Positions 19,007 through 27,159 are shown, counted from the first letter of the stretch. The stretch: DNA of 64,000 nt from Haloplanus ruber (GCF_024494725.1 NZ_JANHDK010000004.1:62001-126000), one strand, 5' to 3'. A program made the numbers and translations. Notes: a model not told the origin generated them from the letters alone.

Positions 19007-19591
19007 TCAAAACGGGATTCGGTCTTTAATGAAGTCTTTCAACCATTCCTTTCTCGTTATGTCGCCAGTATTCCAGGTTCTCCGTTGTATCTTGAAGATG
19101 TATCGGTATTCGTGGTAGATCCAAGCCAGCCAGGAGATCGCGACGAATGCTCCGAACATATTCGATAAAGTATTCGGTATGGATCGGGATTTCAGCAGCA
19201 GGACAAGCCCAAGGAATAGCAGGAGTCCGGAATAACGGAGCGACGTTAGTTGGATTCTGAACCACAGGATTTTGAGGTCAGCAAATAGTTCTGAGGCAAA
19301 TGTTATGGTCAGAAAGCCGGCGGCCATGATCAAAGTGGTTAGTGCCAGACTTTCGTAGTATAATAGATCGTTTCCTCCACCTAATGCGAATTGGATGACA
19401 ACGAGGATGACTGCGAAAATCGCGATAGATCTCCCTGCCATTTTATCCACGATATCCATAGAATTCTCGTTGCTCGGTGATTCGGTTGCAATAGCCGGAT
19501 TCATTCCAAGGATCAGCAGATGATCTAAGACAAACACACCGATTAGACTGGTGGATAAAATCGATGGAGAAATCAGGTTTGTGAGGTTCAA
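19007..19591 (-). CDS. Hypothetical four-helix membrane protein, TTG start
   Basis: 194 residues starting at TTG (19591) that overlaps the stop of the upstream zinc micro-ORF (TTGA), so it is translationally coupled to that array. Hydrophobic segments are near residues 12-30, 55-72, 80-100 and 117-135, with a cytoplasmic-type basic tail (RRTWN...RKEWLKDFIKDR). No family recognised. Because it ends the micro-ORF operon, its function is likely connected to those proteins, for example as a membrane effector or anchor. That link is inferred from operon structure only. Confidence 0.6.
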   Translation of the reverse strand: MNLTNLISPSILSTSLIGVFVLDHLLILGMNPAIATESPSNENSMDIVDKMAGRSIAIFAVILVVIQFALGGGNDLLYYESLALTTLIMAAGFLTITFASELFADLKILWFRIQLTSLRYSGLLLFLGLVLLLKSRSIPNTLSNMFGAFVAISWLAWIYHEYRYIFKIQRRTWNTGDITRKEWLKDFIKDRIPF

Positions 19592-19701
19592 TTTCTATGT
19601 GAGAAGCAGTAATCGTGCTCTCTTCCTATAGAGGTCTCGCAGCCAGCTTCTAAACACGTTTTCTCAAGTTCAGCTTTTTCTCCATTATCGTCATCACTCA
19701 T
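19588..19701 (-). CDS. CCCH zinc micro-ORF 1 (37 aa)
   Basis: A 37-residue ORF starting MSDDDNGEK and ending GREHDYCFSHRN. It has C-x4-C-x10-C-x2-H, the pattern shared by five ORFs in tandem here. It lies 14 bases after micro-ORF 2 and its stop overlaps the TTG start of the membrane protein. Most diverged member (CLEAGC rather than CAEPGC). Confidence 0.7.
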   Translation of the reverse strand: MSDDDNGEKAELEKTCLEAGCETSIGREHDYCFSHRN

Positions 19702-19715
19702 GCGTTTCTTGAGGT

Positions 19716-19832
19716 TCAGGATCTGTGTTCAAGGCAGTAGGTGTGTTCTCTTCCAACCGGTGTTCTGCAGCTAGGTTTCGCGCACTCTTTCTGACCAGTC
19801 AATTGTTGCTTGTCGTCTTGATTCCCGCTCAT
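19716..19832 (-). CDS. CCCH zinc micro-ORF 2 (38 aa)
   Basis: 38 residues, MSGNQDDKQQ then CAKPSC and GREHTYCLEHRS; C-x4-C-x10-C-x2-H. TTTTATA on the minus strand lies about 30 bases before its ATG, so it probably starts a leaderless transcript that runs through micro-ORF 1 and the membrane protein. Confidence 0.7.
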   Translation of the reverse strand: MSGNQDDKQQLTGQKECAKPSCRTPVGREHTYCLEHRS

Positions 19833-19922
19833 CAGCTGTTACTGGTTGCTGACTGTGTATAAAATTCAGTATTAGAACTATCTCTCCGCGTTCAGGGGTC
19901 GGTGATAGGCTGTGTAACGGGT
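19833..19922 (-). promoter_or_regulatory. Promoter-bearing 90-base spacer upstream of micro-ORF 2
   Basis: Exactly 90 bases, as is the spacer at 20167-20256. Both hold a minus-strand core of the form ATACTGA(A/G)TTTTATAC with TTTTATA about 25-30 bases before the next ATG. The shared length and core indicate duplication of promoter plus genes as a unit. Confidence 0.55.
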
Positions 19923-20036
19923 TTAGTGGCGATGTGCTGCGCAGTAACTATGTTCTCTGCCGACGGGAGACTTGCAGTCAGGTTCCGCACATTGTTTCTG
20001 ATCAGTAAATTCCCGCAGAAATTCATCGTCGCTCAT
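19923..20036 (-). CDS. CCCH zinc micro-ORF 3 (37 aa)
   Basis: 37 residues, MSDDEFLREFTDQ then CAEPDC and GREHSYCAAHRH. It starts 16 bases after the stop of micro-ORF 4 and occupies the same relative place as micro-ORF 1 in the duplicated unit; both begin MSDD. Confidence 0.7.
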   Translation of the reverse strand: MSDDEFLREFTDQKQCAEPDCKSPVGREHSYCAAHRH

Positions 20037-20052
20037 ATCTGTGGATTGTTTT

Positions 20053-20166
20053 TCAGCGTCGATGTGCTGCGCAGTAGGTGCGTTCTCTTCCGATAGGTGT
20101 TTTGCAGCCAGGCTCTGCGCATTCTTTCGCTTTCGTTACTTCCGGCCCGTCATCTCTCCCACTCAT
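20053..20166 (-). CDS. CCCH zinc micro-ORF 4 (37 aa)
   Basis: 37 residues, MSGRDDGPEV then CAEPGC and GRERTYCAAHRR. TTTTATA lies about 25 bases before the ATG (minus strand), consistent with a leaderless message covering micro-ORFs 4 and 3. Corresponds to micro-ORF 2 in the duplicate unit. Confidence 0.7.
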   Translation of the reverse strand: MSGRDDGPEVTKAKECAEPGCKTPIGRERTYCAAHRR

Positions 20167-20256
20167 ACAGGGAAAGTGGTACGTGACACAGTATAAAACT
20201 CAGTATCAAGAGGGACTTCCAGCGTTCAAAGGCATCAGTTTCCGGTGGTCGGATTG
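20167..20256 (-). promoter_or_regulatory. Promoter-bearing 90-base spacer upstream of micro-ORF 4
   Basis: Same length and same TTTTATAC-containing core as the spacer at 19833-19922; it should drive micro-ORFs 4 and 3. Confidence 0.55.
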
Positions 20257-20373
20257 TTAGAATCGATGTGATTTACAGTAGGTGTGCTCTCTTCCAATCC
20301 GAGTTTTGCAGCCGGGTTCAGCACACTGCCTTTGCCTTGTGTTATCGGGCTCTCCCTCTCGGTTTCCACTCAT
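20257..20373 (-). CDS. CCCH zinc micro-ORF 5 (38 aa)
   Basis: 38 residues from the ATG at 20373, MSGNREGEPDN then CAEPGC and GREHTYCKSHRF. The frame is also open further upstream to an ATG at 20454, but similarity to the other four starts at MSGN, so the shorter form is preferred. First of the array in the direction of transcription; it lacks the strong TATA box of the other two units. Confidence 0.65.
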   Translation of the reverse strand: MSGNREGEPDNTRQRQCAEPGCKTRIGREHTYCKSHRF

Positions 20374-20499
20374 ACTGGTCAAGTCATTCTTGTTTTGATG
20401 TAAACTTTGGCAGTAACCGTTTTTCAGAGAGGTTGGCTTCGTTGAAATCGTCAATATCTAATACATTCTGTCATCGGTCGATAAGTATGGCGTGTGGAT

Positions 20500-21255
20500 T
20501 TATCGCCACTTCCTCACCACTGAAGGCGCGCTCCCGCGGATATGATACGGGAATGTCCTATTAACTAGATTCTTTGATTCGAGCTCATTTACAGTCTTAT
20601 CGACTGTCCCAGAATCCAGGGCGAGGTGTTTTTCAGCCAGTTTATAGAGTAGTTTCTCTGGGATCCCCCGGGAAAATCCCTCCTGTTGTTCAGCCTCCCA
20701 TATGATCTCTGGAATAGACCTAAACTCATAATCGACAAACTCAGCGACAATTTCATCAGCCGTACTGTCCTCATTGATTGCCTCGTAGTCGTAGTCTATA
20801 ATCGAGGCTTCGTGCTTGGTTAATTCCGTAGGAGCAGCCTCTGTGTTAGCCGGTAGCAGGGATTCATCACCAAGTGGTAAGTGGTTTTCACGGATATCTT
20901 CCTTCTCTTCCTCTGATTCTGCGTGCTGAAGTCGTTCCTCAAACCGCTCTAACTCAGTTTGTTGGTGCGCCTTCTTTAGTTCAACGAGCATTGAGCGGAG
21001 AAGTGCAGTGTCATCAATTGTTTCGACAAATTTAGCGGTTTGCTGCGTGTCCATATACATCAGTTGGTCAATAACTGATCTATCGATCCAGCGGAACTCA
21101 CCCTCCTCTGCTACTTCAATCGATTCTCCATCAAAATCCTTTCTTGGGGCAAGTAAGGACAGCGACGGCGATTTTAATTCTTCTTTGAAGGAACAAATCG
21201 ACGCCTCTTGGTTAAGCTCATACTTATCGTAGTTTAGCGGCGAATTTTCTGTCAT
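20500..21255 (-). CDS. Hypothetical protein with C-terminal winged helix
   Basis: 251 residues. The first 100 contain an acidic domain (EGEFRWIDRSVIDQLMYMD), followed by a charged coiled coil (near 95-125). The last 70 (IPEKLLYKLAEKHLALDSGTVDKTVNELESKNLVNR) read as a winged-helix DNA-binding domain. It is transcribed toward the micro-ORF array on the same strand, 126 bases from micro-ORF 5, so it may regulate or belong with it. Family unknown. Confidence 0.55.
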   Translation of the reverse strand: MTENSPLNYDKYELNQEASICSFKEELKSPSLSLLAPRKDFDGESIEVAEEGEFRWIDRSVIDQLMYMDTQQTAKFVETIDDTALLRSMLVELKKAHQQTELERFEERLQHAESEEEKEDIRENHLPLGDESLLPANTEAAPTELTKHEASIIDYDYEAINEDSTADEIVAEFVDYEFRSIPEIIWEAEQQEGFSRGIPEKLLYKLAEKHLALDSGTVDKTVNELESKNLVNRTFPYHIRGSAPSVVRKWR

Positions 21256-21519
21256 AATCGAGACTAGTTATTACGTTGATTATCCCTGCGTACAGTTATG
21301 TATAAAGACATATCGATTGTAACAATCACTCAGTAGGCATACCTGCCTAACGGCTGTCTTAGCTGGAGAAGTTTTGAACCGATAGGATTTCAACAGAGCC
21401 TTAGAGATCTTTTGCCGGCGGAGAACGCTGCTCGATAGGCATCCGCCTGCAACTATCGGTTGTCGTCTTCCGCAGCAAGAATTAAATATTGCTACTGTAT
21501 AGTAGTAATCAGAAGAACC
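21256..21519. other. Intergenic region with a lone IS/MITE end
   Basis: Divergent promoter region between the winged-helix gene and the HTH gene. At 21384-21400 it carries AGGATTTCAACAGAGCC, identical to the right end of the MITE at 62127-62402. No matching second end is visible nearby, so this is a relic. No gene seen. Confidence 0.5.
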
Positions 21520-22083
21520 GTGAGCACGAAACCAGACACGTCTGACCTGGTCCCACCGGTCCCCGTGACCGAAAATCACGGGAATCCACCGATCATCCGC
21601 CCGACCGATGAGCGTGAGCTGGATGACGATTCAGAGCCTGCGCCACGTCTCATCTATATCGGCGAATACGCCGGAAAGAGTGCCTACTACAGTCCACTCC
21701 GTCGGTCGATCATGTTAGGGACAGTTCACGGTGGTAGCTTCACTGAGGAGGCGGTCCTCGATGCTCCTGGCGCTGAGGATATCGACGAACACATCGAACA
21801 CCTCGTTGCAACCGCCACGGATGAAGGGGTCGAATACACCCTCTCGAAGCAAGCTCTCGGGCTCCTTGTGGCGAAGCGAATCGCCGACGCAGACGCCATG
21901 CCGAAAGGACAAGCGCGAGCCTACCTCCTTCGAGACATCTTTGACGTATCACGACAGGATACGGCCACTATCTTAGGTGTGGCACCAAGCACGGTCGATA
22001 CACAGCGGACGGCAGGGAAAGAGAAAACTGAACGTGCTGCCCTCTTGACGCGCGGACTTGACGCAATCGCGTCACAATACTGA
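21520..22083 (+). CDS. HTH DNA-binding regulator paired with an ImmA-like protease
   Basis: 187 residues from the GTG at 21520 (VSTKPDTSD), preferred because upstream codons look random. The C-terminus (QDTATILGVAPSTVDTQRTAGKEK, near 140-165) is a sigma/LuxR-type helix-turn-helix. The N-terminal domain contains IYIGEYAGKSAYY and has beta character. It precedes the metallopeptidase gene by 45 bases on the same strand. This regulator plus protease pairing resembles ImmR/ImmA, in which the protease destroys the repressor on a DNA-damage or mobile-element signal. Confidence 0.65.
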   Translation: MSTKPDTSDLVPPVPVTENHGNPPIIRPTDERELDDDSEPAPRLIYIGEYAGKSAYYSPLRRSIMLGTVHGGSFTEEAVLDAPGAEDIDEHIEHLVATATDEGVEYTLSKQALGLLVAKRIADADAMPKGQARAYLLRDIFDVSRQDTATILGVAPSTVDTQRTAGKEKTERAALLTRGLDAIASQY

Positions 22084-22128
22084 ACCACACGGGTTTTTGT
22101 AGTCGGTCGTGCAGAATTCTCAGTATCT

Positions 22129-22971
22129 GTGCCAGAAGAAAGCCTTCGTCTTGCGACGACAGACCATTTTGACGAGGGCCTTGTTGAGGAATTACGTGAC
22201 GGATTTGAGCGACTCGGGGCTGTTGAGTCGCCATTTACACTCCGACTTCCGTCAGAGAATTCCACTCCGGAGGAGCTTCAGAGAGCCCGGCAACTGCACG
22301 CTGAGCGTCCTCTTGATGAACGTCGCCAAGACGAGCTACGATCGGACGATCTAACGCGAGATTTCGAGCTCTGGCGGGAGAATATGGATGCGTATGATTA
22401 TCCAGGTGTGGATACGCTCTCTCTAAACGTCCAGCAGCAGCGGGCGGAGGCAGCGGTTGCTATTGCTCAGTCGCTGTTCAATTTGGCGGCCATCGAACGA
22501 CACGTTTCATTTGATAATCCGGCTGTTCGTGGCCGGTATTGGCCATCGCCGCCAACAATTGAGCTTCGAACTACGGAGACGGATTTTCCAGGTTGGCGAT
22601 ATCCGTGCGTCCTTGCTCACGAACTCGGACACAACGCTGATAATCAAGTAAAGTATTGGAGGACCTTCTATTCAGAAGGGGACGTTGGATCCGAGTCTCT
22701 CTTCGAAAACCAGGTGCAAATTAGCCAGGCGCGGACGTTGTCCGAACGCATACGCGGTGAAATTATTGAGAATGATATCCCAGGAACCCTGAACTACCGT
22801 GAAACCCGGTCTGAGAAGGCTGCAGACGCATTTGCGGCCATGATTCTCGAGCCAGACCGAACCCGTGATCATGCATCCGCTATCGCTTCACGGCTTGAAT
22901 CCGTCTTCGAAGATTTCTTTCAGCATTTCGAGCGCAAGCGGCAGCAATTAGACAAGGACTGGCTCTCATAG
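22129..22971 (+). CDS. ImmA/IrrE-like zinc metallopeptidase
   Basis: 280 residues from GTG at 22129. The zinc site is HELGH (VLAHELGHNAD) near residue 164, with a third ligand candidate in SEKAADAFAAMILEP (a downstream Glu-Ala-Asp helix typical of gluzincins of the IrrE/ImmA type). The N-terminal 100 residues are helical. With the HTH gene just upstream it likely forms a derepression switch: protease cleaves the regulator. Substrate is inferred, not seen. Confidence 0.7.
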   Translation: MPEESLRLATTDHFDEGLVEELRDGFERLGAVESPFTLRLPSENSTPEELQRARQLHAERPLDERRQDELRSDDLTRDFELWRENMDAYDYPGVDTLSLNVQQQRAEAAVAIAQSLFNLAAIERHVSFDNPAVRGRYWPSPPTIELRTTETDFPGWRYPCVLAHELGHNADNQVKYWRTFYSEGDVGSESLFENQVQISQARTLSERIRGEIIENDIPGTLNYRETRSEKAADAFAAMILEPDRTRDHASAIASRLESVFEDFFQHFERKRQQLDKDWLS

Positions 22972-23073
22972 AGATGAATTCCTACCGATGACAGTGTTGC
23001 TGGATCACGAGAACACTTGACATCGAGCAGTCTATGCCGAGTGTCTATCCTGTGAGGAACCTGTGCGCCCTTG

Positions 23074-23985
23074 TTAGTGAGTTTGTACCCACAGTCTTCC
23101 CATCGTAGAGAGCTGCGTTTCCAGACGATTTCCGACCTTCTCACGGGCCACATATCCCTTCTCGTCGAGTTTCGAGACGTTGTACTGGACACGACTTCGG
23201 AAGGATTCATCGTATTCTTCTCCTTCCTTGGCAGCCAATTTCTTGGCAAGGACCGAGGTCGACTGGATTGGGTCTTTTCCAGAGAGAAAATTCAGAATAG
23301 TCTCTTCGAAATCATCTACGTCACTTCCTGGCGACGAAGGGAATTCAACGTACATCTGCCCATCGAGATTCTGTGCACCCTCGGTGATACCGTTGCTCTC
23401 GATTCGGTCCAAGACACTCCGAATTTCCTCGTACTGTTCGTGGACAGTCAAATCCTCGTACCGTTTCAGGTCATCAAGCGTATCCGCAGCGTTTTCGAGA
23501 ACTTCTCTCATCCGGTGTACCAGATACTCATCGGGCGAAACATAGTACGTGTGGAGCATGTCCCGGATCTCTTCCACATCCTCCAATTCTTCCCGATCCT
23601 CAGCAATTATCGAATCCGCTGCAGTAGCAAACGCAAACGCAACCGTTCGTGGCATCGACGAGATATTCACGAAAACCTCGTTCCCCTCCTTCAATTCGTC
23701 AAAAATGAAATCGTACGCCTTTGGATAGAGAGTCTCGTAATCGAACATCTCCTTCGTATCAAGTGGTTTCAGTTCGACCTCGATATCGATCAACTCGAAG
23801 GATTCCACCAACTTATCGGCCATCTTCGCCGCGAGCTCCGCGGCCTTATTCGTTCCCTCATCCTCTGGATCGCCTTTGTGGGTCACGAGAACTACACGGT
23901 CAGCATCGATATTCCCTTTGGAAATTGGGTAAATCAGGCGATCAAAGTCGAATCCCACCGGGATGAAGTGGACTCGTTCGGTCAT
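23074..23985 (-). CDS. Orphan CARF-winged-helix regulator (HFX_2341/DUF6293-like)
   Basis: 303 residues. The N-terminal 130 form a Rossmann-like CARF fold: HFIPVGFDFDR at the first strand, RVVLVTHKG at the second, and EVFVNISSMPRTVAFAF at the ligand loop near 105-120. The C-terminal 80 (LAKKLAAKEGE...RVQYNVSKLDEKGYVAREKVGNR) form a winged helix. CARF domains bind cyclic oligonucleotides in type III CRISPR and related systems; Csa3 is the close analogue. No CRISPR array or Cas gene is present in this window, so the signal source is unknown. Confidence 0.75.
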   Translation of the reverse strand: MTERVHFIPVGFDFDRLIYPISKGNIDADRVVLVTHKGDPEDEGTNKAAELAAKMADKLVESFELIDIEVELKPLDTKEMFDYETLYPKAYDFIFDELKEGNEVFVNISSMPRTVAFAFATAADSIIAEDREELEDVEEIRDMLHTYYVSPDEYLVHRMREVLENAADTLDDLKRYEDLTVHEQYEEIRSVLDRIESNGITEGAQNLDGQMYVEFPSSPGSDVDDFEETILNFLSGKDPIQSTSVLAKKLAAKEGEEYDESFRSRVQYNVSKLDEKGYVAREKVGNRLETQLSTMGRLWVQTH

Positions 23986-24283
23986 GGTTCCTCCTGTCTG
24001 AGACTCATGGTAAAGACCTTCGTTATGCGCTTTCTACGAGGGTAGAATTATGTGTTTATCGGCTATGGAATTGACTGAGAACACTAATTCATCCTCTTTG
24101 TAGAAAATCTGTCCAACATGTTTATCCCTGTTCATCACTTGGTCTCACGTAGGCACCACAGAGACAAAACGTGCCTGAGAGATCCGATATGCCCGGTGAC
24201 CGATTCCCCCACGAGTTCGTACCGAAGATACAACCGAGCTACCACGTTGATCAGATGGTCTACAGGGGCAACGAGGTCGATAA
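23986..24283. other. Divergent promoter region
   Basis: Lies between the CARF gene (minus) and the gene at 24284 (plus). AT-rich stretches near 24040-24120 fit TATA elements in both directions. No further gene seen. Confidence 0.4.
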
Positions 24284-25114
24284 ATGAGTTCGTATTCAAC
24301 ACCTCCAAGCTCCCGTAGAGGCCAGCAAACCCTCCACGAGATAGCTGTATCCCGCCTCATCAGTCAGTTCCCTGCCGGGATCATCCTCCGCTACGAAGCC
24401 GACAATGACCAGTTGGAGGACTTCATCCTCGGGAACAAGCTCATCACCTACGTGATGTTCAACTTCTCCGATGCGGTGGAGCTCGTCGAGGAGCACGAAT
24501 CCTTGCACTCCTACCTGTCTAATTGGCAGGTGCCCATCGTTACGGCAACCGAGGCCGACGACATACTCAAAAATCGAACACGCGACAACATCCGACACCT
24601 ACTGGAGCGAATCCAGCCGGCGATCTACATCCCGGATGCCGGGAAGGTCTACGGCAACGACCTGAAGTCCAAACAACGAGGTGGACTTCGGGAGTATCGG
24701 ATCCGAGTTGACTGGGTTCTCGACGAGATCGAGCGACAAGGATGGGAGATTGAAATCCTCCCGCTCGCGAAGGCGATGGAGCCGTGGCAGTTCAAGGAAA
24801 TGCTCCCGTGGTATCGGAAACACGGGTTCCAGAACTTCGCGTTCTACGCGAGACAATATTACACCCACGGCAATCGGTTCAACGACCTCCGAGACCACAC
24901 GAACAACCTCGTAGACTTCGCCAACCCGGACAATATCTTCATGATTGCACTCCACGGCGAGACTCATCTACGAAAGCTCCCATCGCGAGTTAACGGAGCA
25001 GCTGGCCTCAAGCAATTCATAGACGACTGCAACTACGATAATGACCAGTTCGAGCCGTGGCGAGACGACCTCGAAGCGAACGCCCTGAACGCACCCGACA
25101 TCCTAGAGTACTAA
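24284..25114 (+). CDS. Possible TIM-barrel protein of a two-gene unit
   Basis: 276 residues. Strand-like segments recur at regular spacing: LITYVMFNF, WQVPIVTATEA, PAIYIPDAG, WEIEILPLAKA, QNFAFYARQYY and IFMIALHGE. This alternation suggests a TIM barrel, loosely like tRNA-guanine transglycosylase-type enzymes, but no catalytic signature is secure. The second gene starts 2 bases after its stop, so the two products probably act together. The start at 24284 follows an AT-rich leader. Function not assigned. Confidence 0.5.
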   Translation: MSSYSTPPSSRRGQQTLHEIAVSRLISQFPAGIILRYEADNDQLEDFILGNKLITYVMFNFSDAVELVEEHESLHSYLSNWQVPIVTATEADDILKNRTRDNIRHLLERIQPAIYIPDAGKVYGNDLKSKQRGGLREYRIRVDWVLDEIERQGWEIEILPLAKAMEPWQFKEMLPWYRKHGFQNFAFYARQYYTHGNRFNDLRDHTNNLVDFANPDNIFMIALHGETHLRKLPSRVNGAAGLKQFIDDCNYDNDQFEPWRDDLEANALNAPDILEY

Positions 25115-25116
25115 CA

Positions 25117-26178
25117 ATGGGTAACAGTCCTACCGGAACGAGCGAGACCGTCGACGACGAAGAGGAAGAGCAAGAACCCTCAGTTCACCCCAACCAAACG
25201 GAAGTTGAGGACCACGATACCTCCGAGGGGGAGACTACGGTCGCACCACCCAACGATGGGGGTGGTGCTGGAGGTGCAGGTGCAGCGGCAGGCGCGGCAG
25301 CAGGTGCAGGTGCGGCTCCCGTCCCGACTGGTGGTGAGACTGAGGCTCCCGACGAAGACGAACCTGAGGAAGAATCCGAAGTTCCCGAACCATACGAGTC
25401 CCCCGACCCGTCCGACTCACCCGAACCACCGGAGGACTGCGAGCACCCGGACGACTCAACGGACGAAGAGGAAGACGAGGAACAGGAGCAGAAGGAGGCC
25501 GAGATAACCGTCCACACTGATCCCTGGGACGCTACTGGATGGGGAAACGAACCCGACCTCCGTCGTCTTCAAAAGATCTTCGGGGGCAACCTCACAGTCG
25601 AGTACAACCCACTCCCACCTCGTACGATTGACGAGTGGGACTCCACTATCGAGATGCCCACCGTCGACGACCTTGACCTTCCGGAATCCACTACGGAATC
25701 ATATCGAGCACTCATTGCCGCTCAAAGGCAAGGTCTTGCCCGCGAGTACCTTCGGCGACTTCGGATCGCTGCGCTATCGGATGGACGGGATATCGAGGAT
25801 GAATACATCCTAATCGAGCTCGCCGAAGAGACTGGTCTCGACACCGATCAACTTCGAGCAGACATGGCGAACATCGACGTTCCCGAACCGAGTGGGGAGA
25901 TGCCACGGATCGAGGCCATGATTGGTGACCTCCCACACAGTTGGGTTGGGAATATCGAGTCCGGTCGAATCTTCGCTCGCATGGTCGGGGAAAACGTCCA
26001 ACCCGAACCGACTGGAAGGTCTATCCCGCAGTTCGTCATGGAGTATGAACCCGTCGCAACGACAGAAGTCGCCGAGACCTTCGAACTGGACCGAAACCAA
26101 GCGGTGGCGGAACTTCGTCAATCGGAGAATACCGTTCCTCGCGACCCCGGTGTCGAGGCATTTTGGGTTACTGTCTAA
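25117..26178 (+). CDS. Acidic linker plus DsbA-like fold lacking CxxC
   Basis: 353 residues. The first 140 are disordered: acidic and proline-rich, with an Ala/Gly segment (GGAGGAGAAAGAAAGAG). The remainder reads as the DsbA/FrnE thioredoxin fold: TDPWDATGWGNEPDLRRLQ (normally DPxCPWxW...EPxLRRL), then EYLRRLRIAALSDGRDIED and LAEETGLD, the typical helical insertion. No cysteine stands at the active site, so disulfide chemistry is unlikely; it may have become a binding or scaffold module. Coupled to the preceding gene (2-base gap). The first methionine of the longer frame (25057) lies within the upstream gene; 25117 is preferred. Confidence 0.6.
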   Translation: MGNSPTGTSETVDDEEEEQEPSVHPNQTEVEDHDTSEGETTVAPPNDGGGAGGAGAAAGAAAGAGAAPVPTGGETEAPDEDEPEEESEVPEPYESPDPSDSPEPPEDCEHPDDSTDEEEDEEQEQKEAEITVHTDPWDATGWGNEPDLRRLQKIFGGNLTVEYNPLPPRTIDEWDSTIEMPTVDDLDLPESTTESYRALIAAQRQGLAREYLRRLRIAALSDGRDIEDEYILIELAEETGLDTDQLRADMANIDVPEPSGEMPRIEAMIGDLPHSWVGNIESGRIFARMVGENVQPEPTGRSIPQFVMEYEPVATTEVAETFELDRNQAVAELRQSENTVPRDPGVEAFWVTV

Positions 26179-26242
26179 GTCTCTTCCCGATCAAATCAAA
26201 TCTCATCAAGAATTTTAACGACTACACAAATCCCACAATCTA

Positions 26243-27159
26243 ATGGTCACGGGCTTCTACGCGGCACTTGCGGCAGCAGTCAGTGTCTTTATCGGTATTC
26301 TCACTGCCTTGCTCAAAAGCAACCTCTCCAATCTAAAAGCCAACGAGAACAGATTGAGCGCCGAATTGGGGCCATAAACTCGGAACTTCCACATCTCACC
26401 GGGCAACTGGAAGAAGTCGAAGAAATAATCGATCAGAAAGAGGAAGCGATTGACGAGGTCCGCGACGATCTGCCGGATGATATCGACCGGGAGGAGCGGA
26501 ACCGCCGGATCCGCGAGGTCCGGGAGCCCTACGAAGAGATGGATCCACTACCCGGCGACGAAGCTGAGGAATTCGCGGAGCTGCAGGATCAGTTACAGGC
26601 GGAGCGTAAGGAGATCATGGATACCATCGAGAACGAGATTCGGCAGGCGTTCGGCCACTACAAGAAGGGCAACCGGTGGACCAGCGAAACCATCCTTTAC
26701 CAGCTCGTGGAATCGAACTATCCTGATCACACGATAAAGCGTCACTACCGGCCGGACTTTCTCGACGGACTGGAGCTGGATATCTTTCTGGAAGAAGCCG
26801 AGGTCGGGATTGAATACCAGGGAATCCAGCACTACGATGCAGTGGATCACTGGGGTGGCAAAGAAGGCCTCAAACAACGGCAGGAGCGCGACCAGAAAAA
26901 GAAGGATCTGTGCGACAAGCACGATATCGATCTGGTATGCATCCGGCACGACCAGGAATTGACGGATGCACTTATCGAACGGACAATCGACCCGTTGATT
27001 AAGGAATGGTTGTGCTGCGTGGTGTCAGACAGCGGTCGATTCTTCCGCAGAAGATCGTTTGTGATGGTATCGGAGGCTTCCCGCAACCGCCATACCGAAC
27101 AGGATGCCGACACCGTGCGCCACAATATTTGTCAATCCGCTGCCAGACGTGATATCTGA
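26243..27159 (+). pseudogene. Membrane-anchored Vsr-like nuclease, frameshifted
   Basis: Frame 1 from ATG at 26243 gives a membrane segment (FYAALAAAVSVFIGILTALL) and stops at 26377. Shifting frame within the CTAAAAGCC stretch near 26330 gives SQREQIERRIGAINSEL and an open coiled coil to a C-terminal nuclease: RPDFLDGLELDIFLEEAEVG, IEYQGIQHY, then QERDQKKKDLCDKHDI. The D...E-x-Q core is that of Vsr/PD-(D/E)XK proteins that use a membrane anchor. The last 50 codons overlap the convergent gene at 27025-27243 and are unlikely to be original. It needs one base change or slippage to work. Confidence 0.6.

Noticed and set aside
23071-24045. 324-codon plus-strand frame opposite the CARF gene
   Set aside because: The minus strand shows the CARF and winged-helix pattern; the plus frame is a shadow.
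25117-26178. Active disulfide oxidoreductase
   Set aside because: The DsbA-like region contains no CxxC.
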